Shown: positions 53,110 to 63,924 of the stretch, piece after piece
How the letters are laid out: every line of letters starts with the position of its first letter
How positions within the stretch are numbered: the stretch's first letter is position 1
From: Chinchilla lanigera
Taxonomy: Eukaryota > Chordata > Mammalia > Rodentia > Chinchillidae
Reading direction: 5' to 3'
Assembly: GCF_000276665.1 (NCBI RefSeq)
Contig: NW_004955466.1
Span: forward strand, 5,898,232 to 5,962,231
Length of the DNA: 64,000 nt
Position numbers and translations under genes: made by a program
Notes under the pieces: generated by a model
Database searches by the model: none
The model's input: the letters and a program-made list of their open reading frames with translations, nothing else
What the model was told of the DNA's origin: nothing

Positions 53110-53974
53110 TGCAATCAAAAGGAGAATTTCACAACTACTATGGTTAATATTAATTTTGACTATGGAAACATAAAAAGCTAACATAAAAATTCAGCTCTTG
53201 TTTTCTAAATATTTACATATTGCTAAGACTATTTTAGCAAGATTTTTGTTTTCCCTTGGAGATTCCCCACTTTCAAACTCCAGCAGGTTTTGTTTCTTTA
53301 AAAAGCAGTTTTGGTAAATGGAGTCAAAATATGTTCTGCCTCTAAAATTAAACATCTTTTTTTCTAAAACAATATTCTTAACTCTAAAGTTCCTGCCCTT
53401 CCCAAGAGGGAGGAGACTCGCGAGATAACAGAGCAATTTTTAAGATAACAGAGCAGGGGTGGGGGGTGTTGCGGATCTTCTCCCTGGGCCCTGGCTGGTC
53501 CTCTGCCCCACATCCAGCACAGGGCGTGACTTTGTAGCTCCCAATAACAAAAGCGGACAGGGGTCTGGGCAAAGGCAATCTCAAATACTGCACATATCTT
53601 TGAATGTTTGTGTCCTTTTGCACAGCCGCAAGACAGATTAAAAACATCACAAAATGCTTGTAGGGATGGATACCTGCTAGGTACCTCTGCAAGCTATCTT
53701 AAGACTCAGGGACAGAGAAAAGCCCAGAGGCCAGAGTGGCAGAACAGACAGGAAGATTACATTCTCCAGGGCAACAGAAGGTTTAACTGTCCTAATCCCA
53801 GTGCTTAAGATCTTTGAAAGCAGCCTCATTCCAGATCGCGCAGCCCACAGGAGAACGTGCAGCGCCCCAAGTGCAGTGCCCTCTGACGGGGGAGACAGAA
53901 CCAAGAGCACCCAAATGAATTCAATAAATAAATATGTGCAAAGAGCTGAACTACAGCTCATCATCCCACACACT
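53110..53974. other. Unique DNA, no gene seen
   Basis: A - strand open frame at 53384-53692 has no splice support or domain. Confidence 0.4.
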
Positions 53975-53989
53975 TTCCAGCTCCCTTTA

Positions 53990-54143
53990 TTTTTTTTTTT
54001 TTCTTTTTGAAAGGGTCTCGCTATGCAGTTCAGGCTGGCCTTGAGCTCACTTTGTAGCCCAGGCTGGCCTCGAACTCGCAGCGATCCTCCTATCTCAGCC
54101 TCCCGAGTGTTGGGATTACAGGGCTGCGCCACCACACCCAGCA
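53990..54143 (-). mobile_element. B1 SINE, young, with TSD
   Basis: T-run, GAAAGGGTCTCGCTATGCAG to GCGCCACCACACCCAGC. TSD TCCAGCTCCCTTTA (53976-53989, 54144-54157). Confidence 0.95.
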
Positions 54144-54357
54144 TCCAGCTCCCTTTAAATTCTGTGGTTTCAAACAGGAAGCAACAGTGCCCACGATCAC
54201 CTGCTTATTTAGTGCAGCGGGGAAATGAGAGTATTTAGTAACATCCTGTAAAAGCTTTCCTCTCACATTTTCAGAGATGGTCAGGACAATGTCTCCATCT
54301 GCATGGTCACAGAAATACAGGGCTATGAAATCAATCTGCACAGTCAAGATATTTAAA

Positions 54358-54470
54358 AGTTAGGCACAGTGGTGCACACCTGTAATCCTACTACCCAGGA
54401 GGCTGAGGCAGGGGGATTCCAAGTTTGAGGCTGACTTGCGCAACATAGTAAGACCCAGTCTCAAAAAAAA
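54358..54470 (+). mobile_element. B1 SINE, old monomer
   Basis: TTAGGCACAGTGGTGCACAC to AGACCCAGTCTCAAAAAAAA. Confidence 0.85.
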
Positions 54471-54474
54471 GAAT

Positions 54475-55095
54475 TTTAAGACTATGTCATATGCATGGGA
54501 AATAAAGGAATGTTTATATCCACAGTCACAAGCGTATTAATACTCAGACAGCTCCACCATGCTCCTCACATCCGTTGGTGCACACCAGACCCCCTGCAGA
54601 TGCGCAGAGCTACCGCAGCGTCAGTAATACCGGAAAGGTGACATGTGAGTGCTTATGTGCCTTATGTCCAGGTTAATGAGGCTTATGTTTCCAAAACTAT
54701 GAAAACTATTTACTTACAGATCACAAACAACACAAGAGGGAAACAGGCCGAAGACATGAACAAATGAGCACCCAGAGGGGCCGCAGAGCTGAGTATCAGA
54801 ACAAATTTCCTGAAAAGTAACGCACTCATGAAAAATTAAACAATGAGGATGAGTGAATCGCACCCACCTGTGTGGAGGTGGGAGCATGTTTCCAGGGAGA
54901 AAGTAACTCAGAGAAGAACGCGGAACTTAACAGTGCGGAGGGCTTAGAATACTGTGCCGCCTCGGGAGCACAGGGAGCTCTGTCCCCCGGAGCAGCCCGG
55001 CTGGCTCTGCTGTTTGCGTCACCCCTGAGGAGCTGCAGACACTCCGAAAGTCACCCTTAATGTCTGTGCGCCACAAAACCACACAGAAATGTAAT
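54475..55095. other. Unique DNA, no gene seen
   Basis: Nothing recognised. Confidence 0.4.
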
Positions 55096-55096
55096 C

Positions 55097-55432
55097 AAGC
55101 CTGGTGGGGTGGCCCAGGTCTGTAATCTCAGCACTCTAGGAGGCTGAGGCAGAAGGAGCACAAGTTTGAGTCCTGCCTGGGCAACTGAGTAAGACTCTGT
55201 CTCAGATATTAAAGGTACTGGGGGGTCAGGCGTGGTGGTGCCTGCCTGTAATCCCAATACTGTGGAGGATGAGGCAGGAGGATCTCCACTGAGTCTGCGA
55301 CCAGCCTGGACTCCATAGTGAGACCTTGTCTAATTAATTAATTAATTAACTAATTAATTAATAGGCTGGGGATGTAGCTCAGTGTTTTTCTGTGTTCAAT
55401 CCCCAGTACTATTTTTAAAAACAAAAGAAACT
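55097..55432 (+). mobile_element. B1-dID dimer interrupted by a second B1
   Basis: The outer B1 half is 55097-55214 (GCCTGGTGGGGTGGCCCAGG to CTCTGTCTCAGA) and the outer ID half is 55366-55432 (GGCTGGGGATGTAGCTCAGT to TTCAATCCCCAGTAC). A younger B1, 55224-55335 (GTCAGGCGTGGTGGTGCCTG to GAGACCTTGTC), lies between them with a (TAAT)n tail of about 30 bases. This reading is an inference from order and age. Confidence 0.8.
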
Positions 55433-55596
55433 GCACGATAAACACCAAATTCAGGACTGGAGTTACTTCTTGGAAGAGGAGTTCACAACCATGAAAATAT
55501 CTTATTTCTTAACTAGGTGACTAACACCATTAAGCACTTATGGTCTGATTTTTTAAAAATTATTTTAAAATTACATGTACATATCTTGTGTGTGCA

Positions 55597-55597
<1 letters not shown>

Positions 55598-55645
<48 letters not shown>
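55598..55645. repeat. (TG)n(AG)n compound microsatellite
   Basis: A short TG tract followed by about 32 bases of AG. Confidence 0.95.
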
Positions 55646-55648
<3 letters not shown>

Positions 55649-55664
55649 AGTGCCAGCGCTCCAA

Positions 55665-55758
55665 GCCAGGAATGTGGAGGGAGCAGTTTTACTCCCGGCT
55701 CTGCCCGGGGCCTGCAGGACCCACGCACCAGTGCATCCTGGGGAGGTCACTCAGTTCT
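55665..55758 (+). repeat. Possible MIR fragment, split
   Basis: GGGAGCAGTTTTACTCCCGG, CTCTGCCCGGGGC and GGAGGTCACTCAGTT resemble a MIR core. A B1 interrupts it. Confidence 0.45.
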
Positions 55759-55925
55759 TTTTTTTTTTTGGTCTTTTTGCAACAAGGTCTCGCTATGCAG
55801 TTCAGGCTGTCCTTGAGTTCACTCTATAGCCCAGGCTGGCCTCAAACTCCCAATAATCCTCCTGCCTCAGCCTCCTGAGTGCTAAGTGAGTGCTGGGATT
55901 ACAGGCCTGCAGCACCATTCCCGGC
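55759..55925 (-). mobile_element. B1 SINE with TSD
   Basis: T-run, GTCTTTTTGCAACAAGGTCT to CTGCAGCACCATTCCCGG. TSD TCACTCAGTTC flanks it (near 55748-55758 and 55927-55937). An internal AGTGCTAAGTGAGTGCTGGG duplication lies near the 5' head. Confidence 0.93.
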
Positions 55926-55939
55926 TCACTCAGTTCTAA

Positions 55940-56495
55940 ATGCTGAACTGAATTCAACCAAAGGGTGTAGAGCCCTGTGGGCCCCCATCAGCGCCACTGC
56001 ACCCAGGGTCTAAACCACGCAAAGACAAAGCCTCCGACCCGCTCTGCACATGCACAGCAAGGGCACGCAGGAAGCGGCCCCATGCCCTCCTTCGCTGGCT
56101 TCCTGAGCCAGGGTTAGAAAGGCCAGTGAGGGCCAGGAAGGAAGGGGAACATTTAAAGGAGCCAAGATAAAATATAATTTATTTAGTTATGCTTATAGAT
56201 TATTTTATGTAATCACGATATTCCTGAGGTGGAGAAAATAACAATAATGGTGATTTGCTCAAGACTATAAAATTGTCTGGAACAAACCCAGGATCATAAT
56301 TCATAACAGGTATCTTAGAAATAACACAATGCACTCAATTTTTTGATCAATCCTCTCTGGTACATAAATTTTACATGGTGTCATGACTTAAAAAAGTAAC
56401 AATAAATGACATCTCTTCTAACCACATTTTAGGTAATGATTTTTATGCTAAAAATTTGAGAAATGCTTGTAAAGGCTTTTTAAAAATTCAAATTT
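55940..56495. other. Unique DNA with a possible MIR
   Basis: 56180-56320 (GATTTGCTCAAGACTATAAA and GAACAAACCCAGGATCATAA) may be a reverse MIR. No gene recognised. Confidence 0.4.
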
Positions 56496-56497
56496 CA

Positions 56498-56667
56498 GCT
56501 GGGCGTGGTGGCGCACGCCTGTAATCCCTGCACTCGGGAGGCTGAGGCAGGAGGATCGCTGTGAGTTCGAGACCAGCCTGGGCTACAAAGTGAGCTCAAA
56601 GCCAGCCTGAACTGCACAGCAAGACCCTGTCTCAAAAAGATTAAAAAAAAAAAATAAAAATAAAAAA
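56498..56667 (+). mobile_element. B1 SINE, young, with TSD
   Basis: GCTGGGCGTGGTGGCGCACG, duplicated 3' half, long A-rich tail. Perfect TSD TAAAAATTCAAATTTCA (56481-56497, 56668-56684). Confidence 0.96.
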
Positions 56668-56684
56668 TAAAAATTCAAATTTCA

Positions 56685-56834
56685 CCAACTGTGGTAATAC
56701 ATGTCTGTAATCTCAGAACTCAGGAGGCTGAGGCAGGAGGACTGCCACAAATTCAAGGTCAGCCTTGGATACCTAGTGAGTTCAAGGCCAGCCTTAACTA
56801 AAATAGCAAGACCCTGTCTCAAAAAAAAAAAAAA
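56685..56834 (+). mobile_element. B1 SINE
   Basis: CATGTCTGTAATCTCAGAAC, two GGTCAGCCT/GGCCAGCCT blocks and poly(A). It directly follows the previous element's TSD. Confidence 0.9.
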
Positions 56835-56837
56835 TAG

Positions 56838-57658
56838 TAAAGTAAACCTTCCCGCCCAAATTAGTGGACCTTTGTCTTCCTTTTGAGTTTGTGCTTCTCT
56901 TTCAATCTCGGCTTCCCAAAAACCACCTGTGCAAAGTTTAATGGGAGTCCTGCCGCTGCCTCTACTCCTAAGACCGCCGCGTTCTGACTGCGTAGTGGGA
57001 CCGCAGGTGAGGGTAGACAGCTGGCCAAGAACAGCCGTGATTCCCAAGCCGTCTCTCCTAGGGTGCCAGCAGCCCATCCCGCCCCTTCACGGGCATCTCC
57101 TTGATGAACGTAGCTGAAATCAAGCAAGTACAGCCTGACACTGAAAAACAGACAGGGCTTCTACAACTCAGAAATCAGCCAGCCTCCCCGAGGGACAATG
57201 GACGGCAAACTTGTTTCCATTTCTTTTCCACCTCCGGAGAAGCAACTAGAATTGTTTCTGCCTCTTCCCCGAAGATACATATTTGCCCATTCTGTGGACA
57301 TACTGTTAAGCTGATAGCAAGGCCTACCATCCCTGGCAAGACCGGAATGCGGAATGCGCTTGCGTAACTGAGTCAGCTGTTGATACTTGCAGCATGCAGG
57401 GCGATGCCACTAGCAGTTTATCTGGCCTTAGTAAAAAACTGTTTTCTATTTCTGAGATTGCTTTTCTTTATTGTATCTTCTAGCTTATTGCAATATTTAA
57501 ATTTATTACTTTCCCATGTTGATTAAACTTCCCACAATGTACCTATTTCTTCTTACCTCTTATCTCCATAGGTACAAAATTCTTTTCTTTTCATGGAATT
57601 TCAAACTAGGACGTTTCTAAGAAATATGTTTTCCTTCTGTCAAAGCCCTTCCATGGAG
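56838..57658. other. Unique DNA, no gene seen
   Basis: Nothing recognised. Confidence 0.4.
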
Positions 57659-57660
57659 AA

Positions 57661-57786
57661 AGGCATGGTGGTGCACGCCTGTAACCCCAGCACTCAGGAG
57701 GCTGAGCAGGGCATTCATGAGTTTGTGGATGGCCTGGGCTACATAGCAAGACCCTGCCACAAAAACAAACAAGAGAAAAAATAAAA
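57661..57786 (+). mobile_element. B1 SINE, single 3' half
   Basis: GGCATGGTGGTGCACGCCTG to CAAGACCCTGCCACAAAAAC. Confidence 0.88.
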
Positions 57787-57879
57787 AGCTTCCCCAATAC
57801 TCCTGACTCCTGAAATACTCCTGACCTCACCCCCAGCCTCCAAAATACACATAGCATACCTTTTAACAAGCAGTTACAG

Positions 57880-58078
57880 CACCAGGAGCAGTGTGGCACA
57901 TATCTGTAATCCCAACACTCTGGGAGGCTGAGGCAGGAGTATCATAAACTTAAACCCAGACTAGGCACCTTAGCAAGATCCTGTCTCAAAATTTAAAAAA
58001 AAAAAAAAAAAAAAATAGAAAGGGCTGGGGTGTAGCTCAGTGAAAAGGCCCTGGAGTCAATTCTTAGTATTGAAAGAG
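57880..58078 (+). mobile_element. B1-dID dimeric SINE
   Basis: AGCAGTGTGGCACATATCTG to TCCTGTCTCAAAATTT (B1), poly(A) linker, then GGGCTGGGGTGTAGCTCAGT to CAATTCTTAGTATTG (ID). Its tail grades into the GGAA microsatellite. Confidence 0.88.
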
Positions 58079-58085
58079 AAAAGAA

Positions 58086-58160
58086 GAAAGGAAGGAAGGA
58101 AGGAAGGAAGGAAGGAAGGAAGGAAGGAAGGAAGGAAGGAGAAAGGGAGGGAAAGAAAAT
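58086..58160. repeat. (GGAA)n microsatellite
   Basis: About 13 GGAA units grown from the SINE tail. The Lys/Glu/Gly/Arg open frame here is an artefact. Confidence 0.97.
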
Positions 58161-58169
58161 CAAAAAACC

Positions 58170-58520
58170 ACTTACATTATTTCCTCCTCATTACTAAACT
58201 ATTAGAACACGCCTCACAAAATGTCTTCCACATTTCATAGTATTGCAAACAGAATCCAAACTGGAAATAATAAAGGATACTGAAAAGCAGGATCTCTACA
58301 ACAACTGAAAATCTGTGAGATTACTGGGGAAAGCTGACCAGCCTAGGCGGCACTGAGGTTTGCGTGCGTCCTACGGCTCGTGCAGCGCACGTCTGACAAC
58401 TACAGTGTACCAGAGTGAAATCCTCCGATGCCTCCCAGATGCTGCCTGACAGGAAGAACAGGTAAATTCTCCATACAAGGCACCCATAACTGCAGTGCTC
58501 CAGTTGATAAGATGATAAAA
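58170..58520. other. Unique DNA, no gene seen
   Basis: Nothing recognised. Confidence 0.4.
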
Positions 58521-58524
58521 GTAA

Positions 58525-58605
58525 TAAGAAGCTAATCTTTATTTATTGATCTGTGCCAGGCACTTTACATGTACCATAATCCTCTCATTTATAAGACAGA
58601 TACAA
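58525..58605 (-). repeat. MIR SINE fragment
   Basis: TTTATTGATCTGTGCCAGGC, CACTTTACATGTACCATAAT and CCTCTCATTTATAAGACAGA fit the reverse MIR 5' side. The next B1 inserts into it. Confidence 0.65.
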
Positions 58606-58609
58606 ACTG

Positions 58610-58748
58610 GGCCAGGTGGTGGGCATGGTGGCACACACCTGTAGTCCCAACACTCAGGAGGCTGAGGCAGGAGGATCACAGTGAGTTCAAGGACAGCCTG
58701 GGTTACAGAGTGAGGCCCTGTCTTCAAAAAACAAAACAAACAAAAAAA
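58610..58748 (+). mobile_element. B1 SINE with near-TSD
   Basis: GGGCATGGTGGCACACACCT to GAGGCCCTGTCTTCAAAAAA. TSD AGATACAAACT / AGATACAAATCT. Confidence 0.9.
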
Positions 58749-58850
58749 AGATACAAATCTACCTCAGTGAGGGAAACAGGCTACCACCAAGACTTACCTG
58801 AACACAGGCATTTCAGAGTTAGAAGCCATGTCCTGAAATACAATGGTAAC

Positions 58851-58955
58851 GGGGGCTGGGGATTTAGCTCAGCGGCAAAAGCGCCTGCCTGGCAAGCGCA
58901 AGGTCGTGAGTTCGGTTCCCGGTACCAGAGAAAAACCAAAACCAAAACAAAAAAA
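58851..58955 (+). mobile_element. ID SINE, young, with TSD
   Basis: GGGGGCTGGGGATTTAGCTC to GGTACCAGAGAAAAACC. Perfect TSD AAATACAATGGTAAC (58836-58850, 58956-58970). Confidence 0.96.
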
Positions 58956-58974
58956 AAATACAATGGTAACAACC

Positions 58975-59580
58975 CTCTCGCTGAGAAGTGTGTATCTAAT
59001 CCCGTCATTCACCCTATGGTTCTGTAGAGAATTTCACTACAGGGTATATTATTATATGAGCTTTCACCGTAGGAAGTAAACAGATTCATCTAGTGGCAGA
59101 ACTACACTGGGGCTGCGTTCCCCTCTCTCTTTTAAAAAGGAGAGAAAATGTGAGAAAGAAACAAACATGTTTTTGCGTATTGTTGCAGTTCATTGCAAAC
59201 CTGTATCACACATTAACCAGCAGAACTGGTTGAGCGACAAATGAGAAACGCGAGGTCTCTGCATTCTAACGGAGGGTGCTCACTGATCCCAAAGGCATCC
59301 ATCCAAGAGCGCTGCGGGAGGTGAAAGCTGATGTTTGCCCGGCTTTGGAACCGCCGTCTAAAACAAGAACTCACTCTCAAGAGAACTGAGTGATAAACTC
59401 TGATCCCAAACATCTAGGTGACAGAAAGTTCAAACTCTACATACTCTGCAGTGAAACTCTAATTACTGTGAAGTGTCCAAGAGTTTAGAAATACTAAAAA
59501 AAAAGAAAAATAGGCAACTGTCCTCAGAGAGCGTATCTAGGGAGCAACTGCAAGAACAGAAAGTGAAAATAGTATGGGGG
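58975..59580. other. Unique DNA, no gene seen
   Basis: Nothing recognised. Confidence 0.4.
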
Positions 59581-59584
59581 AAAG

Positions 59585-59632
59585 TGTGTGTGTGTGTGCG
59601 TGTGCGTGTGCATGTGTGTGTGTGTGTGTGAG
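59585..59632. repeat. (TG)n microsatellite, interrupted
   Basis: TG repeats with CG and CA interruptions. Confidence 0.95.
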
Positions 59633-59936
59633 GGGGCGGGATCTTCAATGACTCCAGCATGGAGGCAGCTCTAAAAGGAAAGGAACGTCATTAGAACTTG
59701 AGAAATAAGATGGAGAATGAGGCTCCCCGGCACCCCCGCAGCTGACAGGGAAACCACCAGGCAGGGGAAGAGTCTCCCCTGAGCACACAGAAGCCGTGGG
59801 CGGGCCTGTGGATGCAGAAAGGGGCAAGGGCCACCCAGGGGAGCGCCGGCCACCTCAGAATTTGCTCACTCACCCACTACATGCTCAAGACAAAACTAAC
59901 CCTGAGAAGTGCTTTGAAAAAGAAATCAATGTGTAA

Positions 59937-60054
59937 GCCAGGCACAGTGGCATCTGTAATCCCAGCCCTCAGAGGCTGAAGCAGGAGGATCGCTGCAAGT
60001 TCAAGACCGGCTTGAACTACACAGTGAGACCCTGTCTCAAAACAGCAAAGGCAA
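59937..60054 (+). mobile_element. B1 SINE, short
   Basis: AGCCAGGCACAGTGGCATCT to CCCTGTCTCAAAACAGC. Confidence 0.88.
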
Positions 60055-60219
60055 GCCGGGCGTGGTGGCGCACGCCTGTCATCCCAGCACGTGGGAGGCT
60101 GAGGCAGGAGGATCGTTGGGAATTCAAGACCAGCCTGGGCTACAAAGTGAGCTCAAGGCCAGCCTGAATTGCAGAGCAAGACCCTGTCTCAAAAAGATGA
60201 CAAAAAAAGACAAAAACTG
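60055..60219 (+). mobile_element. B1 SINE, young
   Basis: AGCCGGGCGTGGTGGCGCAC, duplicated 3' half, CCCTGTCTCAAAAAGATGAC. It is immediately downstream of the previous B1. Confidence 0.94.
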
Positions 60220-60224
60220 AAAGG

Positions 60225-60885
60225 ATCAAGATAGCCCCAATCTGTCAGAACTGGCAGATAAATTTCTGCAATGCCTAGACAGACTTCAGTCACAACAGTA
60301 TGGGAGGTCTAACTCCTTCCTATCAAAACCATTTGTTTGATGCAAACACGTCTGGGTAAACACTGTGGTAATATAAACCCGGAGACACACCTCGAATCAG
60401 GACAAGGATGAGAAAACGCTAAGACATCCATCTGATCTCTGCACTGTCAGCATAAACCCTCCCGGCTTCTGAACTACCATCACTGTCCCTCAGTTAAAAC
60501 TACATTAGCAAGAGTAGAACAATTTTCCTCCACTGGCCGGCATCTTTCTACAGAGTTCTCTTCCCCTGCGTATCACAGCAGGCCTCCAGCTCCACTAACT
60601 TGCTCCTTACAGTATAATTAGCAGAGCACCACATTTGTAGATTGATACGGCAACTCCAAATGCTGAGCACGCTTTTCAAGCAGAAGCCAACTTTTTTCCC
60701 ATTGTGAGTTGTACGTGCCACATTATTCCTGAAACTTACGTGGCCAAGGAAAAAGTATCAAACACATAATACAGGCATTGAAGACAGCAGAATACTCCCC
60801 CCAAAAAACTCTTACATATACAGCTGAAAACTACATATTACTCCCAATTTTTCTTTCTTCAGTGAACTGTTAATGAACCACGTTC
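60225..60885. other. Unique DNA, no gene seen
   Basis: Nothing recognised. Confidence 0.4.
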
Positions 60886-60888
60886 TTG

Positions 60889-61037
60889 CCAGGCATGGTG
60901 GCACATGCCTATAATCCCAGCACTCAGGAGGCTGAGGCAGGAGGATCACAGTGAGGATGAGGCCAGCCTGGGCTGCACAGTGAGTTTAAGGCCTGCTAAA
61001 CTACATACTGAGCCTGTCCTCAAGAAAAAAAAAAAAA
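60889..61037 (+). mobile_element. B1 SINE
   Basis: GCCAGGCATGGTGGCACATG, duplicated 3' half, poly(A). Tail-side CCTTG resembles a short TSD. Confidence 0.92.
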
Positions 61038-61039
61038 GC

Positions 61040-61655
61040 CTTGTGGCTCCTGCCCCAGCCTGGGGCTCTGCTGAGCAGGGCTGCAGCAGACGTGGCATCA
61101 GCTGCTGAAGCCCTAGCACCACCACACAGTATCACTACGCGTCTCTCAGGACGTTTTTATAAACCAGAGCTCAAAGCCAGCACCTGCCCTGCCCCCCACG
61201 ATGAGAACAGACCGAACGCTCTCACACACAGAGCCCTCCGCCACCCCACCCCAGCCGGCTCTCCACCTTCTCTCCCACCACTCGGCCACGTCTCTGCTTT
61301 TCTGCAGCTTCAGATCTGCTCTCCTCCACTCTCCACCGGCAGAAACGCTCCTTGGATCACAGGGGGCCCAGCTGCCCGCACTCAGCTCAGATGCACCCCA
61401 GGCCGATCTGCCGATGCGGGCAGCCCACAGGCCCTGACCGGGGCTGCCATGGTGACGTCCGGGGTGTGAAGAACTGGAGACCACGTCTGGTTCACTTCTG
61501 ACTGTCCCTCTGTCCCGTCTCCCGGCCTTTGGGCACTGCGCTCCAGAACCAAACGCAGTAACTAACGTTTACTGCCTTATGGCTTCGCCTCGCCGTTACC
61601 TGAGCCTCAGTAACACCACAGAGGCCTGCTGAAGCTTGTGGCGAGCTAGCCCGCC
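61040..61655. other. GC-rich unique DNA, no gene seen
   Basis: Open frames on both strands at 61041-61484 overlap; no splice support or domain. Confidence 0.4.
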
Positions 61656-61659
61656 CTTC

Positions 61660-61775
61660 ACTCCGAGGTTCCATAAGGTGCCCCAAGTAATACGGCCAAT
61701 ATGTGACAGTGCTGGAACTTGAACCAAGCAAAGGCTGACTTCAGAAGCCACGCTTTACTGCACGATCCCTCAGAT
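61660..61775 (-). repeat. MIR SINE fragment
   Basis: GTGACAGTGCTGGAACTTGA, ACCAAGCAAAGGCTGACTTC and AGAAGCCACGCTTTAC fit the reverse MIR 3' side. Confidence 0.5.
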
Positions 61776-61796
61776 GTTTCCACGATTCACGTTTGC

Positions 61797-61951
61797 TTTT
61801 TCCTTTGTTTTTTGAGACAAGGTCTCACTCTAGTTCAGGACAGCCTTGAACTCGCTATGTAGGCCAGGTTGGCCTTAAACTTGCAGCGATCCTCCTGCCT
61901 CAGCCTCGCCGGGAGTGCTGGGGTTACAGGCGTGCACCACCACACCTGGCT
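61797..61951 (-). mobile_element. B1 SINE
   Basis: TTTTTTGAGACAAGGTCTCA to TACAGGCGTGCACCACCACA. Confidence 0.92.
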
Positions 61952-61954
61952 TAC

Positions 61955-62745
61955 AATTCACTTTTTCTCTAACAAGGCTGTGTATGGAAGGGACCCCTGC
62001 TGAAGCCCCCATAAATTACGTCCTGTCAGCTCTCAGAGCCCGTGCGGGTTCTCCTGCGGCCCAGGAGCCCCAGCAGGCAGACTCACAGCGTCCCGGATTC
62101 ACTACTTCTCCCCTTTCCTCCCGTCTCTACCTGCCCACTGCCACTCCCCGCCTCCCAGGATAAAGCGCAAGAAAAGGGCTTTAGAAAACAGGGACAGGCA
62201 AAGCGCCCTGCCCTTCACTCAGCGCGGTACCCACACGGGCGTAAGTGTGCAAGGTACCAGGCATGTGGCACGTGAACAAACACGCTGGCTTGTCTCAAAA
62301 CACACTTGCCCTGCTCAGACCTGAACTCAGCGGCCGTTGCTAAGAAAACACGGGCCAAACGAGAGGCGACGGGATGAGTCACGGGCAGAGGGGCCAGCGT
62401 CTCTCCAGGGCTCCCAACGTCACCGCCAGGAGCCTGTAGCTAAATCATCAGCCCGCGCTTATAAACACCCCGATGGCTCTCCTTCCAGGCCTCAGGGAGA
62501 TACAACGAGTTCTGGATGAGACACTTGTATAAAGTTAACCATAACCCAACAAAGCTAAGCCTTCCTACAATGAAAAAAAAAAAGCACAGAGACTACAAAG
62601 GTAACATTCTTTTAAACAAAGACCTCTTAACAGGGAAAATTCTTGCTGCATGTCACCCGCTGAGCGACTGTGAAGGCCATTTTCACAAGAGCGTGCGAGT
62701 AATGTTTTCATCGCCAGCTTGAAGGTGCAGGTAAAAACACACATG
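61955..62745. other. Unique DNA, no gene seen
   Basis: GC-rich to 62500; nothing recognised. Confidence 0.4.
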
Positions 62746-62749
62746 CTTT

Positions 62750-62823
62750 GGGCTGGAGGTGCAGCTCAGTGGTAGAGCACTGCCTGGCACGCTTGCGGCC
62801 CTTAAGGTTCAATCCTAGTCATG
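62750..62823 (+). mobile_element. ID SINE
   Basis: GGGCTGGAGGTGCAGCTCAG to AAGGTTCAATCCTAGTCATG. Confidence 0.85.
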
Positions 62824-62921
62824 AATAACGTGCATGCTCAACTTTTCAATAAACAGAATTTAGAGTCGTCATTCTTTTTTTTTTTTTTCTTTCTAAATCA
62901 CTAGCTCAATTTTCGTTTTTC

Positions 62922-63047
62922 CGGTGGTGGGGTGTTTGAGACAGGGTCTCGCTATGCAGTTCAGGCTGGCCTCAAACTCACAACAATCCTCCTGCCTCAG
63001 CCTCCCAAGTGCTGGGATTACAGACACGTGCCACCAAGCCTGGTTCC
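62922..63047 (-). mobile_element. B1 SINE with TSD
   Basis: TTTGAGACAGGGTCTCGCTA to GACACGTGCCACCAAGCCTG. Target CTAGCTCAATTTT / CTAGCTCAAATTTT at 62902 and 63048. Confidence 0.92.
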
Positions 63048-63049
63048 CT

Positions 63050-63310
63050 AGCTCAAATTTTTGAACTGAAAGTTCTAGCACACATTGCCCTATCAAATAA
63101 TCCCACCCTTCGTTGGTTACGATGTATTGGGTACAATGTACAATAGAACTGAGACGTCTGAGTTGTGGGTTATTGTGGTTTTTTGAGGGAGGAGACTTGA
63201 AGGATGAGCTTGAATAGGTTTTTCTACTTTGTTGAAATTTATGCTTCAGACATAAATTCCTCCCAAGTAATCTGCACTTTTAAATGAAAATTTGCTAATC
63301 TCAATAGTAT
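63050..63310. other. Unique AT-rich DNA, no gene seen
   Basis: Nothing recognised. Confidence 0.4.
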
Positions 63311-63312
63311 AA

Positions 63313-63456
63313 TTTTTTGGTTTTTTTTTTTTAGAGAGGGTCTCACTATGTAGTGCAGGCAGGCCTTGAACTTGCTTAGGTAGCCCAGGCTGGCCTCGAA
63401 CTCACAGCAATGCTCCTGCCTCAGCCTCCCAAGTGCTCGTCACCACATCCAGCTGG
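63313..63456 (-). mobile_element. B1 SINE
   Basis: T-run, GAGAGGGTCTCACTATGTAG to CAAGTGCTCGTCACCACATC; part of the head is deleted. Confidence 0.9.
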
Positions 63457-63667
63457 TGTTACCTATCAATTCATGGATCACACAGATGTAGCTAAGCATG
63501 AAGAGCTGCATTAGAAGTGAGGCAGTCAGTGTTTGCTCAGGACACCACACTTGTGCTCCACCAACACATAAGAAAACAATGAGAATCAATTCTGCCCTCT
63601 CCCCCCAAACACACACATCACACAGCCCGATCCCAGACAAAATGTCATCTTTAACTTTGAAGGAAAA

Positions 63668-63796
63668 AGCCGGGCTTGGTGGGGCACACCTGTAATCCCA
63701 GCACTCAGGAGGCTGAGGCAGGAGGATCGTTGCAAGTTTGAGACCAGCCTGAACTGCATAGTGAGACCCTATCTCAGACAAAAAAAAAAAAAAAGC
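63668..63796 (+). mobile_element. B1 SINE, single 3' half
   Basis: AGCCGGGCTTGGTGGGGCAC to CCCTATCTCAGACAAAAAAA. Confidence 0.93.
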
Positions 63797-63924
63797 TTGG
63801 AAGGAAAGAAAAAACTGGGTGTAGTACTAAGATGAGTGGATTTTTGCTGCTCTTCTGCAGCTGACACTGAGAACACATTCTACCAACAAGCCATCGCCCC
63901 GCCTGGGACTTCTAAAAAGCATTA

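Noticed and set aside
58040..58240. Lys/Glu/Gly/Arg repeat protein frame
   Set aside because: It is a translation of the (GGAA)n microsatellite grown from a SINE tail.
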